Shown here one piece after another: positions 1 to 5,638 of a stretch of DNA of 7,115 nt; the stretch's first letter is position 1, and each line of letters begins with the position of its first letter. The DNA is from Gammaproteobacteria bacterium. Lineage in GTDB: Bacteria > Pseudomonadota > Gammaproteobacteria > Steroidobacterales > SZUA-146. The stretch lies in the NCBI GenBank assembly GCA_013002925.1, contig JABDLQ010000289.1, positions 1 to 7,115 on the forward strand. Reading direction: 5' to 3'. Made by a program: the position numbers and the translations under genes. The notes under the pieces are model-generated. The model was not told the origin of the DNA and did no database searches. It saw only the letters and a list, made by a program, of their open reading frames with translations.

Positions 1-455
1 CCGTCATCGGGAGGGGGGCCATCGCCCGGCCATGACTGTGGGGTGGGTAACAAGGCGTCGAGGACACGGTCTTCAGCGGCATCTTCTGCGCGATGCCGGA
101 CCTTGTCCATTTCCTGTTCGCGGGTCAGTTTTACCGCCACGTCTACCAGGTCTTTGATGATGGAATCCACTTCGCGGCCGACGTATCCCACTTCGGTAAA
201 CTTGGTGGCTTCCACCTTGATAAACGGCGCGTTTGCCAGGTTGGCGAGCCGTCGGGCAATTTCCGTCTTGCCAACTCCGGTGGGACCAATCATCAATATG
301 TTTTTTGGCGTGATTTCATTGCGCAGCGGCTCATCCACCTGCACCCGGCGCCAGCGATTACGCAATGCAATGGCCACCGCTCGTTTGGCGTCGTTCTGAC
401 CAATAATGTGTTTGTCCAGTTCCTGAACGATTTCCCGGGGAGTCATTTGTGACAT
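1..455 (-). CDS. hslU: HslU, ATPase/unfoldase subunit of the HslVU protease (partial, N-terminal part)
   Basis: HslU (ClpY) is the AAA+ hexameric ring that recognises, unfolds and threads cytoplasmic proteins into the HslV peptidase. The translation (about 151 codons, C-terminus beyond the left edge) opens MSQMTPREIVQELDKHIIGQ, the typical HslU N-terminus. The Walker A P-loop GPTGVGKT is at about residues 57-64 and the central-pore loop motif GYVG at 90-93. The AAA+ core then gives way, near residue 110, to the start of the charged, variable I-domain, where the window ends. The start at 455 was chosen over the second ATG (446) because the MS-x-MTPRE opening is conserved in the family. It lies 16 nt after the hslV stop, with only a weak ribosome binding site, so translational coupling to hslV is likely. 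Walker B, the sensor residues and the C-terminal tail that activates HslV lie outside the window. Identification is very secure. Confidence 0.97.
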   Translation of the reverse strand, partial: MSQMTPREIVQELDKHIIGQNDAKRAVAIALRNRWRRVQVDEPLRNEITPKNILMIGPTGVGKTEIARRLANLANAPFIKVEATKFTEVGYVGREVDSIIKDLVDVAVKLTREQEMDKVRHRAEDAAEDRVLDALLPTPQSWPGDGPPPDD

Positions 456-471
456 AGGATTGTTACTCAAC

Positions 472-1011
472 TCAGATAGTGTCCAGTTCTTCGAGGACAA
501 GGTTGTGGTTCGTGTAGATGCAGATATCTGCAGCGATCGACAGCCCCTTTTCGACGATTTCACGGGCACTCATGTCCGTATTTTCCTGCAACGCGCGCGC
601 AGCCGCCTGTGCAAATGGGCCGCCGGAACCGATAGCCACCAGGTCATTCTCAGGTTCAATGACGTCGCCGTTGCCGGAGATCAGCAGGCTGGCTTTGGAG
701 TCCGCCACACAGAGCAGGGCCTCAAGCCGTCTTAACATACGGTCGGTGCGCCAGTCCTTGGCCAGTTCAATCGCTGCCCGCGTGAGGTTGCCATATTGCT
801 CGAGCTTGCCTTCAAAGCGTTCAAACAGGGTAAAAGCATCTGCAGTGCCACCTGCGAATCCAGCCAAAACCTGGCCGTCATAAAGACGCCGCACTTTGCG
901 GGCATTGCCTTTCATGACGGTATTGCCTAGCGTCGCCTGGCCGTCACCACCGACGACGACTTTGCCGTTGCGGCGTACCGACAGGATTGTCGTGCCTCTG
1001 TACTGTTCCAT
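472..1011 (-). CDS. hslV: HslV, peptidase subunit of the HslVU ATP-dependent protease
   Basis: HslV (ClpQ) is the proteasome beta-like threonine peptidase that forms a double hexameric ring capped by HslU. The 179-residue product is of usual length. Key motifs are TTILSVRRNGK, GGDGQATLGNTVMKGN, the GFAGGTADAFTLFERFE segment, ELAKDWRTDRMLRRLEA, the SGNGDV loop, IGSGGPFAQAAARAL and the C-terminal ICIYTNHN. The ATG at 1011 is preferred over a TTG at 1032: it is preceded by GGGAG 5 nt upstream and gives the MEQYRG-TT N-terminus seen in beta- and some gammaproteobacterial homologues. The catalytic nucleophile would be Thr7, exposed after removal of a six-residue propeptide ending in Gly. E. coli HslV instead loses only its initiator Met. 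hslU follows after 16 nt in the same operon. Nothing looks broken. Confidence 0.97.
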   Translation of the reverse strand: MEQYRGTTILSVRRNGKVVVGGDGQATLGNTVMKGNARKVRRLYDGQVLAGFAGGTADAFTLFERFEGKLEQYGNLTRAAIELAKDWRTDRMLRRLEALLCVADSKASLLISGNGDVIEPENDLVAIGSGGPFAQAAARALQENTDMSAREIVEKGLSIAADICIYTNHNLVLEELDTI

Positions 1012-1016
1012 AAATA

Positions 1017-1021
1017 CTCCC
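1017..1021 (-). promoter_or_regulatory. Ribosome binding site of hslV
   Basis: On the minus strand GGGAG is followed by a 5-nt spacer and ATG at 1011. This decides the hslV start: the in-frame TTG at 1032 further upstream has no comparable site and would add seven residues not typical of the family. Confidence 0.7.
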
Positions 1022-1061
1022 GGAAAAATCAAGCCTTGGCGCTGTCCGGTGTGGCGCCAGG
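1022..1061 (-). terminator. Stem-loop followed by a U-rich stretch between xerC and hslV (weak terminator or leader hairpin)
   Basis: Read on the minus strand, TGGCGC (1059-1054) pairs with GCGCCA (1042-1037). Two more C-G pairs form below it around a single unpaired base (1036), and the loop is 11 nt. CTTGA and five T (1028-1024) follow. This resembles an imperfect intrinsic terminator for the dapF-xerC transcript, but the T run starts 5 nt after the stem and abuts the hslV ribosome binding site. It could equally be a 5'-leader hairpin of the hslVU mRNA. The base pairing is directly visible; the role is inferred. Confidence 0.4.
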
Positions 1062-1082
1062 ATGGGTGATTGTACCTGTTAC

Positions 1083-1982
1083 CTACTTCTTGCGGGCTCT
1101 TGGATGGGCCTTATCGTAGATGCGGGCAAGATGCTGAAAATCAAGGTGGGTATAGATCTGGGTTGTAGAAATGTCGGCATGACCCAGCATTTCCTGTACA
1201 GCGCGCAGGTCGCCACCGGATTCCAGCAGGTGGGTGGCAAAAGAATGTCGAAACAAATGTGGATAGACATTGGCGTCAACCCCCTGACGGCGTGCCCAGT
1301 ATTTCACCCGGGCCTGTACCGAGCGGCGGCTGATCCGTCGTCCGTTGCGGCTGACAAACACGGCCGTCTCATCGACGGACGCCAGCTGTGTGCGGGTTTT
1401 TAGCCAGGTATCGAGGGCAGCAATGGCACGCCTCCCCACAGGCAGCTGTCGGGTTTTATTGCCCTTGCCGGTAACCCGCAGGGTGCGGTCTGCCCGATCA
1501 ATGGCTTCCAGATCGAGGTTCACCAGTTCACTGAGTCGTAAACCGGAGGAATAGAGCAGTTCCATCATGGTGCGATCCCGCACTGCCAGCGGTTCGGTGG
1601 AGGCCAGTTCCAGCAGAGCAGACATGGCATCAACATCGAGCACGGCCGGAAGTTTGCGCTGTTTTTTCGGGGCCAGCACGTCATCGGCTGAATTGGCAAA
1701 CAGGACGCCTTCCACGATCAGGAACCTGAAAAACGTGCGAATGGCAGAAAGCACCCGCTGGATGCTCGCCGCTGACAAGCCGTTGCGATTGAGCTTCGCG
1801 GCAAACTGGCGGATGTCCTGGTTGCCCACATCCTGCCAGTGGGCCATGTTGCGGGAGTCGCACCAGGCAATAAAGCGCTTTAAATCACGCTGGTAGGCGG
1901 CAAGAGTGTGCGGCGACAGGCGGCGCTCGTAGCGCAGGTGCTCTGCAAAACGAACAGGCCAGGTCTCGGCGGTGGCGTGCAT
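1083..1982 (-). CDS. xerC: XerC, site-specific tyrosine recombinase
   Basis: XerC acts with XerD at the dif site to resolve chromosome dimers at cell division, with FtsK activating the complex. From ATG 1982 the product is 299 residues, the usual XerC size. The N-terminal SAM-like core-binding domain contains RFAEHLRYERRLSPHTLAAY and an SAIRTFFRFL helix. All catalytic residues are present; in this numbering they are Arg149 (SSGLRLSEL), Lys173 (VTGKGNK), His242 and Arg245 (PHLFRHSFATHLL), His268 (LGHADIS) and the nucleophile Tyr277 (TTQIYTH). An in-frame GTG at 2021 would add 13 residues and overlap DUF484, but neither start has a good ribosome binding site. I prefer ATG 1982 because it lies 1 nt after the DUF484 stop and gives the normal length. 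The dapF-DUF484-xerC order, as in E. coli, favours XerC over XerD. Intact. Confidence 0.95.
   Translation of the reverse strand: MHATAETWPVRFAEHLRYERRLSPHTLAAYQRDLKRFIAWCDSRNMAHWQDVGNQDIRQFAAKLNRNGLSAASIQRVLSAIRTFFRFLIVEGVLFANSADDVLAPKKQRKLPAVLDVDAMSALLELASTEPLAVRDRTMMELLYSSGLRLSELVNLDLEAIDRADRTLRVTGKGNKTRQLPVGRRAIAALDTWLKTRTQLASVDETAVFVSRNGRRISRRSVQARVKYWARRQGVDANVYPHLFRHSFATHLLESGGDLRAVQEMLGHADISTTQIYTHLDFQHLARIYDKAHPRARKK
1104..1130 (-). promoter_or_regulatory. Possible heat-shock (sigma-32-like) promoter for hslVU
   Basis: Within the 3' end of xerC, the minus strand reads CTTGCC (1130-1125), 15 nt, then GCCCAT (1109-1104). This loosely matches the sigma-32 pattern CTTGAA - N13-15 - CCCCAT. 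hslVU is a heat-shock operon in E. coli, so a promoter here would be expected, but the -35 half is poor and such matches arise by chance. Tentative. Confidence 0.2.
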
Positions 1983-1983
1983 G

Positions 1984-2712
1984 TTAGTGGAACTGGTGTT
2001 GGAACCGTGCCAGTGCTGCACTTACAGATTGCGACAACCGTAACAGGAAATCAGTGCTCATCGCCGGATGAAAATGATGCGCGTCCTGGTTGCCAATCGC
2101 CAGCATGCCGATTTCGGATCGCGCGCCGACAGGAAGTAGTGCCGCAGAGCCCACCTCGGTATTTTCCGGGCCAAACAGAAAATCCTTCTGGGCATCACGA
2201 ATCTGTCCGCAACGTGGTTTGGCGCCTTCCATAAAAGTGGCAAATGGTTTTAACGCCGCATGATCCGGGGCTACGCGGCGCATAAAATTGTTGGACTGCA
2301 GTTCAGGACTGACGTGATCGGCAATAAACAGCACCATGGCTGCACGTTCCGAGCCAAAGTCACGCCGTAACGCTTCCTCGATCGCCTGCAAGGCCGCCAC
2401 TACGCTATCAGCCGCCATCAATTTAAGGGACAGTTTGTGAGTCTTGTCCGACAAATCCTGGTTGGTGCGCGCAACCTGCACCAGTTCCCGCAGTTTTTTG
2501 TCGAGTTTCTCATTGCGGTTACGCATGATGCTGGCTTGTCGCTCAACCAGGGACACTGCAGCACCCGTGTTGTGTGGCAGTGACAGATGTGCGAGCAGAT
2601 CTGCATGACGCTCGAAAAAGTCGGGCTGGTTTTTCAGAAAATCAACAACCTGGCTTTCTTCGAATTGATCAATGGTCCCCAGAGCGGATTTGGCTTTGCG
2701 TTGTGTACTCAT
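1984..2712 (-). CDS. DUF484 family protein (YigA-like), probable GAF-type fold
   Basis: The 242-residue cytoplasmic protein belongs to the DUF484 family, which sits between dapF and xerC in many gammaproteobacteria and has no firmly established function. Family hallmarks visible here are VVDFLKNQPDFFERHADLL (22-40), HLSLPH (42-47), SLVERQ (54-59), and a heptad-like helical stretch at about 61-95 (RNRNEKLDKKLRELVQVARTN) that could form a coiled coil. A C-terminal GAF-like alpha/beta domain follows (about 100-238) with RCGQ (167-170), SAALLPVG (189-196) and IGMLAIGNQD (201-210). There is no signal peptide or membrane segment. Its ATG overlaps the dapF stop as ATGA, so the two are translationally coupled; a GAGGGG lies 11 nt upstream of the start. 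The E. coli counterpart is yigA. The family assignment is secure; any role in chromosome segregation or cell-wall control is guesswork from neighbours. Confidence 0.88.
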   Translation of the reverse strand: MSTQRKAKSALGTIDQFEESQVVDFLKNQPDFFERHADLLAHLSLPHNTGAAVSLVERQASIMRNRNEKLDKKLRELVQVARTNQDLSDKTHKLSLKLMAADSVVAALQAIEEALRRDFGSERAAMVLFIADHVSPELQSNNFMRRVAPDHAALKPFATFMEGAKPRCGQIRDAQKDFLFGPENTEVGSAALLPVGARSEIGMLAIGNQDAHHFHPAMSTDFLLRLSQSVSAALARFQHQFH

Positions 2713-3536
2713 AGTTCAATCTGCCCCTCAAACACTCGGTTGCACGGTCCGGTTAACCATATAGTTTGCCCGTCTCCGGCCCAAGATACCAATAATTCTC
2801 CCCCACGCATCAAAATCCGCACTTCTTTACCCACTTGCCCAAGCATCTGGCAGACCGCCGCAGCCGCACAGGCGCCGGTGCCGCATGCCAGGGTTTCACC
2901 AACCCCACGTTCATAGACACGCAGGCGCAAGGCGCCGGGATTGAGAACTTGCGCAAAGCCGACATTCACGGATTCCGGAAAAGCCGGGTGTTTCTGCAGC
3001 AATGCGCCCACCGTTTCAACGGGTGCCTGATCAACGTCAGTAACCGGTATGACTGCGTGAGGATTGCCCAGCGACACGGCGCCAAACTCAACACATTGCG
3101 ACTCCGTGTCAAGCACGTACTCGGTGGCTTGCACCGGAGCCGAAAAAGGCAGCGCTGCGGGATCAAATTCCGGAACGCCCATGTTGACCCTGACCAGATC
3201 TCCGGGCAGAACTTCTGCGTGAACCACGCCCGCAGGCGACTCCATGTGAATCGGGTTTGCAGGGGGCAAAGCCGCACCAACATAGGCTGCCAATGCCCGG
3301 GCGCCGTTACCACATTGCTGCACGGACTGGCCGTCAGCGTTAAAAATCCGGTAGGCACAGTGATGAGCAGGAAGACTTGCGGCTTCGATCAGTAGCAGCT
3401 GATCAAATCCAATGCCGGTGCGACGATCGCTTAGAATTCGAATTTGCTGCGCGTCGAGCGTTACCGGCTGGGTGCGGGCATCGACCACGACAAAATCATT
3501 ACCGGTGCCTTCCATTTTCGTGAAATTTAACAGCAT
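2709..3536 (-). CDS. dapF: Diaminopimelate epimerase
   Basis: DapF interconverts LL- and meso-diaminopimelate without a cofactor, supplying meso-DAP for peptidoglycan and for lysine. The 275-residue product matches the usual length (E. coli 274). The two pseudo-symmetric halves each carry an active-site cysteine: Cys75 in QQCGNGARALA and Cys218 in LACGTGACAAA. Substrate-contacting motifs are also present: GTGNDFVVVD with Asn13, FNADG with Asn66, GNPHA with Asn158, SVNVGF with Asn191, and YERGVGET with Glu209-Arg210. The ATG at 3536 gives the standard MLLNFTKMEGTGNDF opening; ATG at Met8 would cut the first strand. No Shine-Dalgarno is visible upstream. In pseudomonads lysA often precedes dapF; here the upstream neighbour is instead a divergent parA-like gene. 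First gene of the minus-strand block. Confidence 0.97.
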   Translation of the reverse strand: MLLNFTKMEGTGNDFVVVDARTQPVTLDAQQIRILSDRRTGIGFDQLLLIEAASLPAHHCAYRIFNADGQSVQQCGNGARALAAYVGAALPPANPIHMESPAGVVHAEVLPGDLVRVNMGVPEFDPAALPFSAPVQATEYVLDTESQCVEFGAVSLGNPHAVIPVTDVDQAPVETVGALLQKHPAFPESVNVGFAQVLNPGALRLRVYERGVGETLACGTGACAAAAVCQMLGQVGKEVRILMRGGELLVSWAGDGQTIWLTGPCNRVFEGQIEL

Positions 3537-3542
3537 GGCGTT

Positions 3543-3554
3543 ACGCTATAGCGT
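3543..3554. repeat. Perfect 12-bp palindrome ACGCTATAGCGT upstream of dapF
   Basis: ACGCTATAGCGT reads identically on both strands with no spacer. It sits 7 nt from the dapF start and about 100 nt before the parA-like start, over a possible dapF -10 element. The symmetry is certain. That it is an operator for a dimeric regulator is only a possibility. Confidence 0.5.
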
Positions 3555-3637
3555 CCGCGGCCGCCAGGCAACTGCTTTGTGCTGCAAACTGGACGCCTTC
3601 AGACTGATTTTGTACTGTATGCGTTCAGGTCATCAAT

Positions 3638-3644
3638 GAAGGGG
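3638..3644 (+). promoter_or_regulatory. Ribosome binding site of the parA-like gene
   Basis: GAAGGGG lies 7 nt before ATG 3652, good spacing. It fixes this start rather than the in-frame ATG at 3664, which would remove four residues ahead of the first beta strand. Confidence 0.75.
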
Positions 3645-3651
3645 TGAATTC

Positions 3652-4290
3652 ATGCGGCATATCATGGTTTTGAACGCCAAGGGTGGCTGTGGCAAAAGTA
3701 CTTTGGCCACCAACATTGCCGGTTATTACGCAAATGAAGGGCAGTCGGTGGCGCTCGCAGACTATGACCCGCAAGCCTCTACTCTTGACTGGCTGGAATC
3801 ACGCCCGGCTGACAGGGCCCCCATTCACGGCATCGCGGGATTCGAAACGGGTTTGCGTGGAGTCGGGCGGGGCACAGATGTGGTGGTTATCGATGCACCT
3901 GCACGTAGCCATGGGCCGGAGTTGACGAATCTCCTGAACCACGCCGAAACCATTCTGATGCCAGTGTTACCGTCGACGATCGACATGAAGGCCACTGAAC
4001 GGTTTCTCCAGGAAGTGCTTTCCAGCGGTCGTATGAAGCGCCATCAGGCCAAGGTGGGTCTGGTCGCCAACCGGGTTCGCGAGAACACGCTGATAGCTGA
4101 TGAACTGGATGAATTTCTGGAAAAACAGCGCCCGCCGTATGTCGCCTATTTGCGGGATGCGCAGAATTACGTGCGGGCATTCACTCGCGGTTTGAGTATC
4201 TTCGAGCTGCCGGAATACCTGGCCTGGCCTGACTGGGGACAGTGGGAACCGCTCATCGAGTGGCTCGACAGCCGCAGCAGCAGGCCTTAG
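3652..4290 (+). CDS. Orphan ParA/MinD-family ATPase
   Basis: The 212-residue protein is a deviant Walker A ATPase of the ParA/MinD superfamily, whose members dimerise on ATP and position DNA, protein complexes or other cargo. Residues 10-17 are KGGCGKST, with signature Lys10 and P-loop Lys15. DYDPQAST (37-44) follows, then a Walker B-like strand VVVIDAPA (77-84) where many relatives have IDTPP. The nucleotide-base region includes LVANRVREN (137-145). It is shorter than typical chromosomal ParA/Soj (about 250-260), lacks the N-terminal helix-turn-helix extension of plasmid ParA, and shows no obvious MinD-type C-terminal amphipathic helix. No parB or parS-like palindrome is in view, so it is not a standard par pair. 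It is divergent from dapF, and its last 4 nt overlap the convergent glycosyltransferase gene. Superfamily is secure; the cargo is unknown. Confidence 0.9.
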   Translation: MRHIMVLNAKGGCGKSTLATNIAGYYANEGQSVALADYDPQASTLDWLESRPADRAPIHGIAGFETGLRGVGRGTDVVVIDAPARSHGPELTNLLNHAETILMPVLPSTIDMKATERFLQEVLSSGRMKRHQAKVGLVANRVRENTLIADELDEFLEKQRPPYVAYLRDAQNYVRAFTRGLSIFELPEYLAWPDWGQWEPLIEWLDSRSSRP

Positions 4291-5333
4291 TTTCGATCCG
4301 CGCCAGTGATCACACTGGCATACAAATCCCGATGAGTAGCGGCCAGGGGTCCGGGTTGAAATGTTTGCACCCATTCACCGGCCGCAGTTGCAAGCCGCCG
4401 CGCGAGTTCCGGCGACTTACGCATTCTGTCGATGGCACCGCGCAGAGCCTCGGCATCTCCGGCTGGTACCAGCAGGCCATGTTTGTCCGGGTGTACAATC
4501 TCTGGAATGCCCCCGACATCACTTGCCACGATCGGACATCCTGCCTGCATTGCGTCAAGCAATGTCGAACCAAGGCCCTCCGTCAGCGACGGGTACACGA
4601 ACAGGTCGAAAAAGCTCAGGTAGGTACCCACGTCGGACTGGAAGCCCAGGAATTCCACGTTGTCTAAACCGTTGGCCTGATGTTCAAGGCTCTCCCGGTC
4701 ATAGCCTTCGCCAAGAATCAGGCAATGCACGTTTTCATCAGCTGCAAGCGCACGCATCGCTGCCACCAGAACATGTTGACCCTTATGTTTTTTGACCAGG
4801 GCGCCGACATTACCAATCACATACTTGCCCCGATATTGTTGCTGAAGATGTCGCAGAAGGTTGTGGTTCACTGAAAAATCTGCGCACATGTCGGGAATCT
4901 GGCGGGTCTTTGCTGCAGGCGCTGTCTTTAGCAAATTGGCGCGGATTTGTGACGATAAGCAGATCGTTACGGCCGCTTTTGCGTAGACCGAGCGCGTAAA
5001 AAAATTGTCGTTTGGCACCTTTGGTACGCGGCGCGTGATGATATAGGGGAGCTTGCAGGCCAGATGATTGAATAACGCCCATTGGGCCGCCTTGGTCTCG
5101 TGAGCATGGCACAGATCAAATTGTGAAGTAGCAGCCAGTTTGCGAATATACGGCTTGCGGGTGGTCACTATTTTGAGATTCGCAACGTCCTGCAGTTTGC
5201 TCACAAGCGGTGAGTCAAATCGCAGTAGAACACCCTGATGCAAGCCCTGATCGGCCAGGGCGCGAATTAATAATTCGGCTTGCCGTTCGCCGCCACGAAA
5301 CCCCTTGGCAAAGTTGACATGCAGAATTCTCAT
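4287..5333 (-). CDS. Glycosyltransferase, GT4-like (GT-B fold)
   Basis: The 348-residue protein looks like a retaining GT-B glycosyltransferase of family 4, transferring a sugar from a nucleotide donor, probably for a cell-surface glycan. The N-terminal acceptor domain starts MRILHVNFAKGFRGGERQ, a first strand plus glycine-rich loop, with HAHET at 76-80. The C-terminal donor domain has VIGNVGALVKKHKGQHVLV (172-190), LILGEGYDRESLE (205-217), VEFLGF (226-231) and YPSLTEGLGSTLLDAMQAG (247-265). In this last motif the EX7E signature appears as Glu252...Asp260. SDVGGIPEIV (271-280) and HGLLVPAGD (285-293) follow, as usual in the family. There is no signal peptide; a cytoplasmic or peripheral membrane location is expected. 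AGGA stands 3 nt before the start, a short spacing. It stands alone, convergent with the parA-like gene and divergent from the receptor gene. Donor and acceptor cannot be told. Confidence 0.9.
   Translation of the reverse strand: MRILHVNFAKGFRGGERQAELLIRALADQGLHQGVLLRFDSPLVSKLQDVANLKIVTTRKPYIRKLAATSQFDLCHAHETKAAQWALFNHLACKLPYIITRRVPKVPNDNFFTRSVYAKAAVTICLSSQIRANLLKTAPAAKTRQIPDMCADFSVNHNLLRHLQQQYRGKYVIGNVGALVKKHKGQHVLVAAMRALAADENVHCLILGEGYDRESLEHQANGLDNVEFLGFQSDVGTYLSFFDLFVYPSLTEGLGSTLLDAMQAGCPIVASDVGGIPEIVHPDKHGLLVPAGDAEALRGAIDRMRKSPELARRLATAAGEWVQTFQPGPLAATHRDLYASVITGADRN
4302..4319. repeat. Perfect 7-bp inverted repeat at the convergent gene ends
   Basis: GCCAGTG, loop ATCA, CACTGGC. It lies 11 nt past the parA-like stop codon and inside the last codons of the glycosyltransferase gene. 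Neither strand has a T run after it, so it is not a classical intrinsic terminator. It could still act as an RNA hairpin protecting the 3' end of the parA-like mRNA. The pairing is visible; the role is inferred. Confidence 0.45.
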
Positions 5334-5506
5334 AAATCCTGATCTGCGTTTGTATCCATGTGATTGAACACCGCGCTGCCGATGGACGCACCACAGTCTA
5401 CTTGAAGTCCTGGCGGCGTACCGGCTTTTTGTAGTGAAACGTAAAAATGCGACACAGGTGTGGTTCTAATTGCGTCGGCCCGTCAGGAACCCGTTACGTG
5501 CAGAGC

Positions 5507-5525
5507 ACCGACGGTTCGGTTTTTT
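5507..5525 (+). terminator. Small hairpin followed by T6, terminator-like
   Basis: ACCGA (5507-5511) pairs with TCGGT (5516-5520) around a 4-nt CGGT loop, running directly into six T (5520-5525). The stem is short for an intrinsic terminator, and there is no plus-strand gene upstream that needs one. It might end a short non-coding RNA or stray transcription, or it may be chance. Confidence 0.3.
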
Positions 5526-5629
5526 GGTATGCACGTCATCCTGGGAAAATCTTCGGAAAAACTTTGCAAGCAGCCCGAACCATATGAAACCCTGATTTCA
5601 TCCCGCAGTTTCCAAAGGGACTGTATAGT

Positions 5630-5638
5630 TGGCATAAT
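5630..5638 (+). promoter_or_regulatory. Probable extended -10 promoter for the TonB-dependent receptor
   Basis: TGG followed by CATAAT (5633-5638, five of six matches to TATAAT) forms an extended -10 element. The sequence 17 bp upstream (TTCCAA, 5610-5615) is a poor -35, as is usual for extended -10 promoters. Transcription would begin near 5645, leaving a leader of about 60 nt. The inverted repeat TGGC-N6-GCCA (5630-5643) covers the element and could be an operator. Confidence 0.4.

Larger units (their letters stand above)
3537..3651. promoter_or_regulatory. Divergent intergenic region between dapF and the parA-like gene
   Basis: This 115-nt stretch must hold the promoters for both directions. 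For dapF, the minus strand offers TTGCCT (3571-3566), 15 nt, TATAGC (3550-3545), which would put transcription start almost at the dapF ATG and fits the missing ribosome binding site. For the parA-like gene, TGGACG (3590-3595), 17 nt, TACTGT (3613-3618) is a weak candidate. Neither is convincing alone. The perfect palindrome 3543-3554 covers the proposed dapF -10. Confidence 0.35.

Noticed and set aside
43..452. Two overlapping plus-strand open frames of about 118 codons
   Set aside because: Both lie opposite the clearly conserved hslU N-terminus and have no sensible ribosome binding site or motif.
2835..3395. 186-codon plus-strand open frame opposite dapF
   Set aside because: It is antisense to an intact, motif-complete dapF, and its translation has no recognisable domain. 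It is a shadow of GC-rich coding sequence.
3557..3564. GCGGCCGC palindrome beside the 12-bp palindrome
   Set aside because: A short GC-only palindrome (a NotI-type site) is expected by chance in GC-rich DNA, and nothing ties it to regulation.
3967..4374. 135-codon minus-strand frame opposite the parA-like gene
   Set aside because: The plus strand carries an intact ATPase with ordered motifs, while the reverse frame is rich in unlikely residues and shows no domain.
5452..5461. ACAC-AG-GTGT inverted repeat in the intergenic region
   Set aside because: The 4-bp arms are too short to support an operator, with no promoter element overlapping it.
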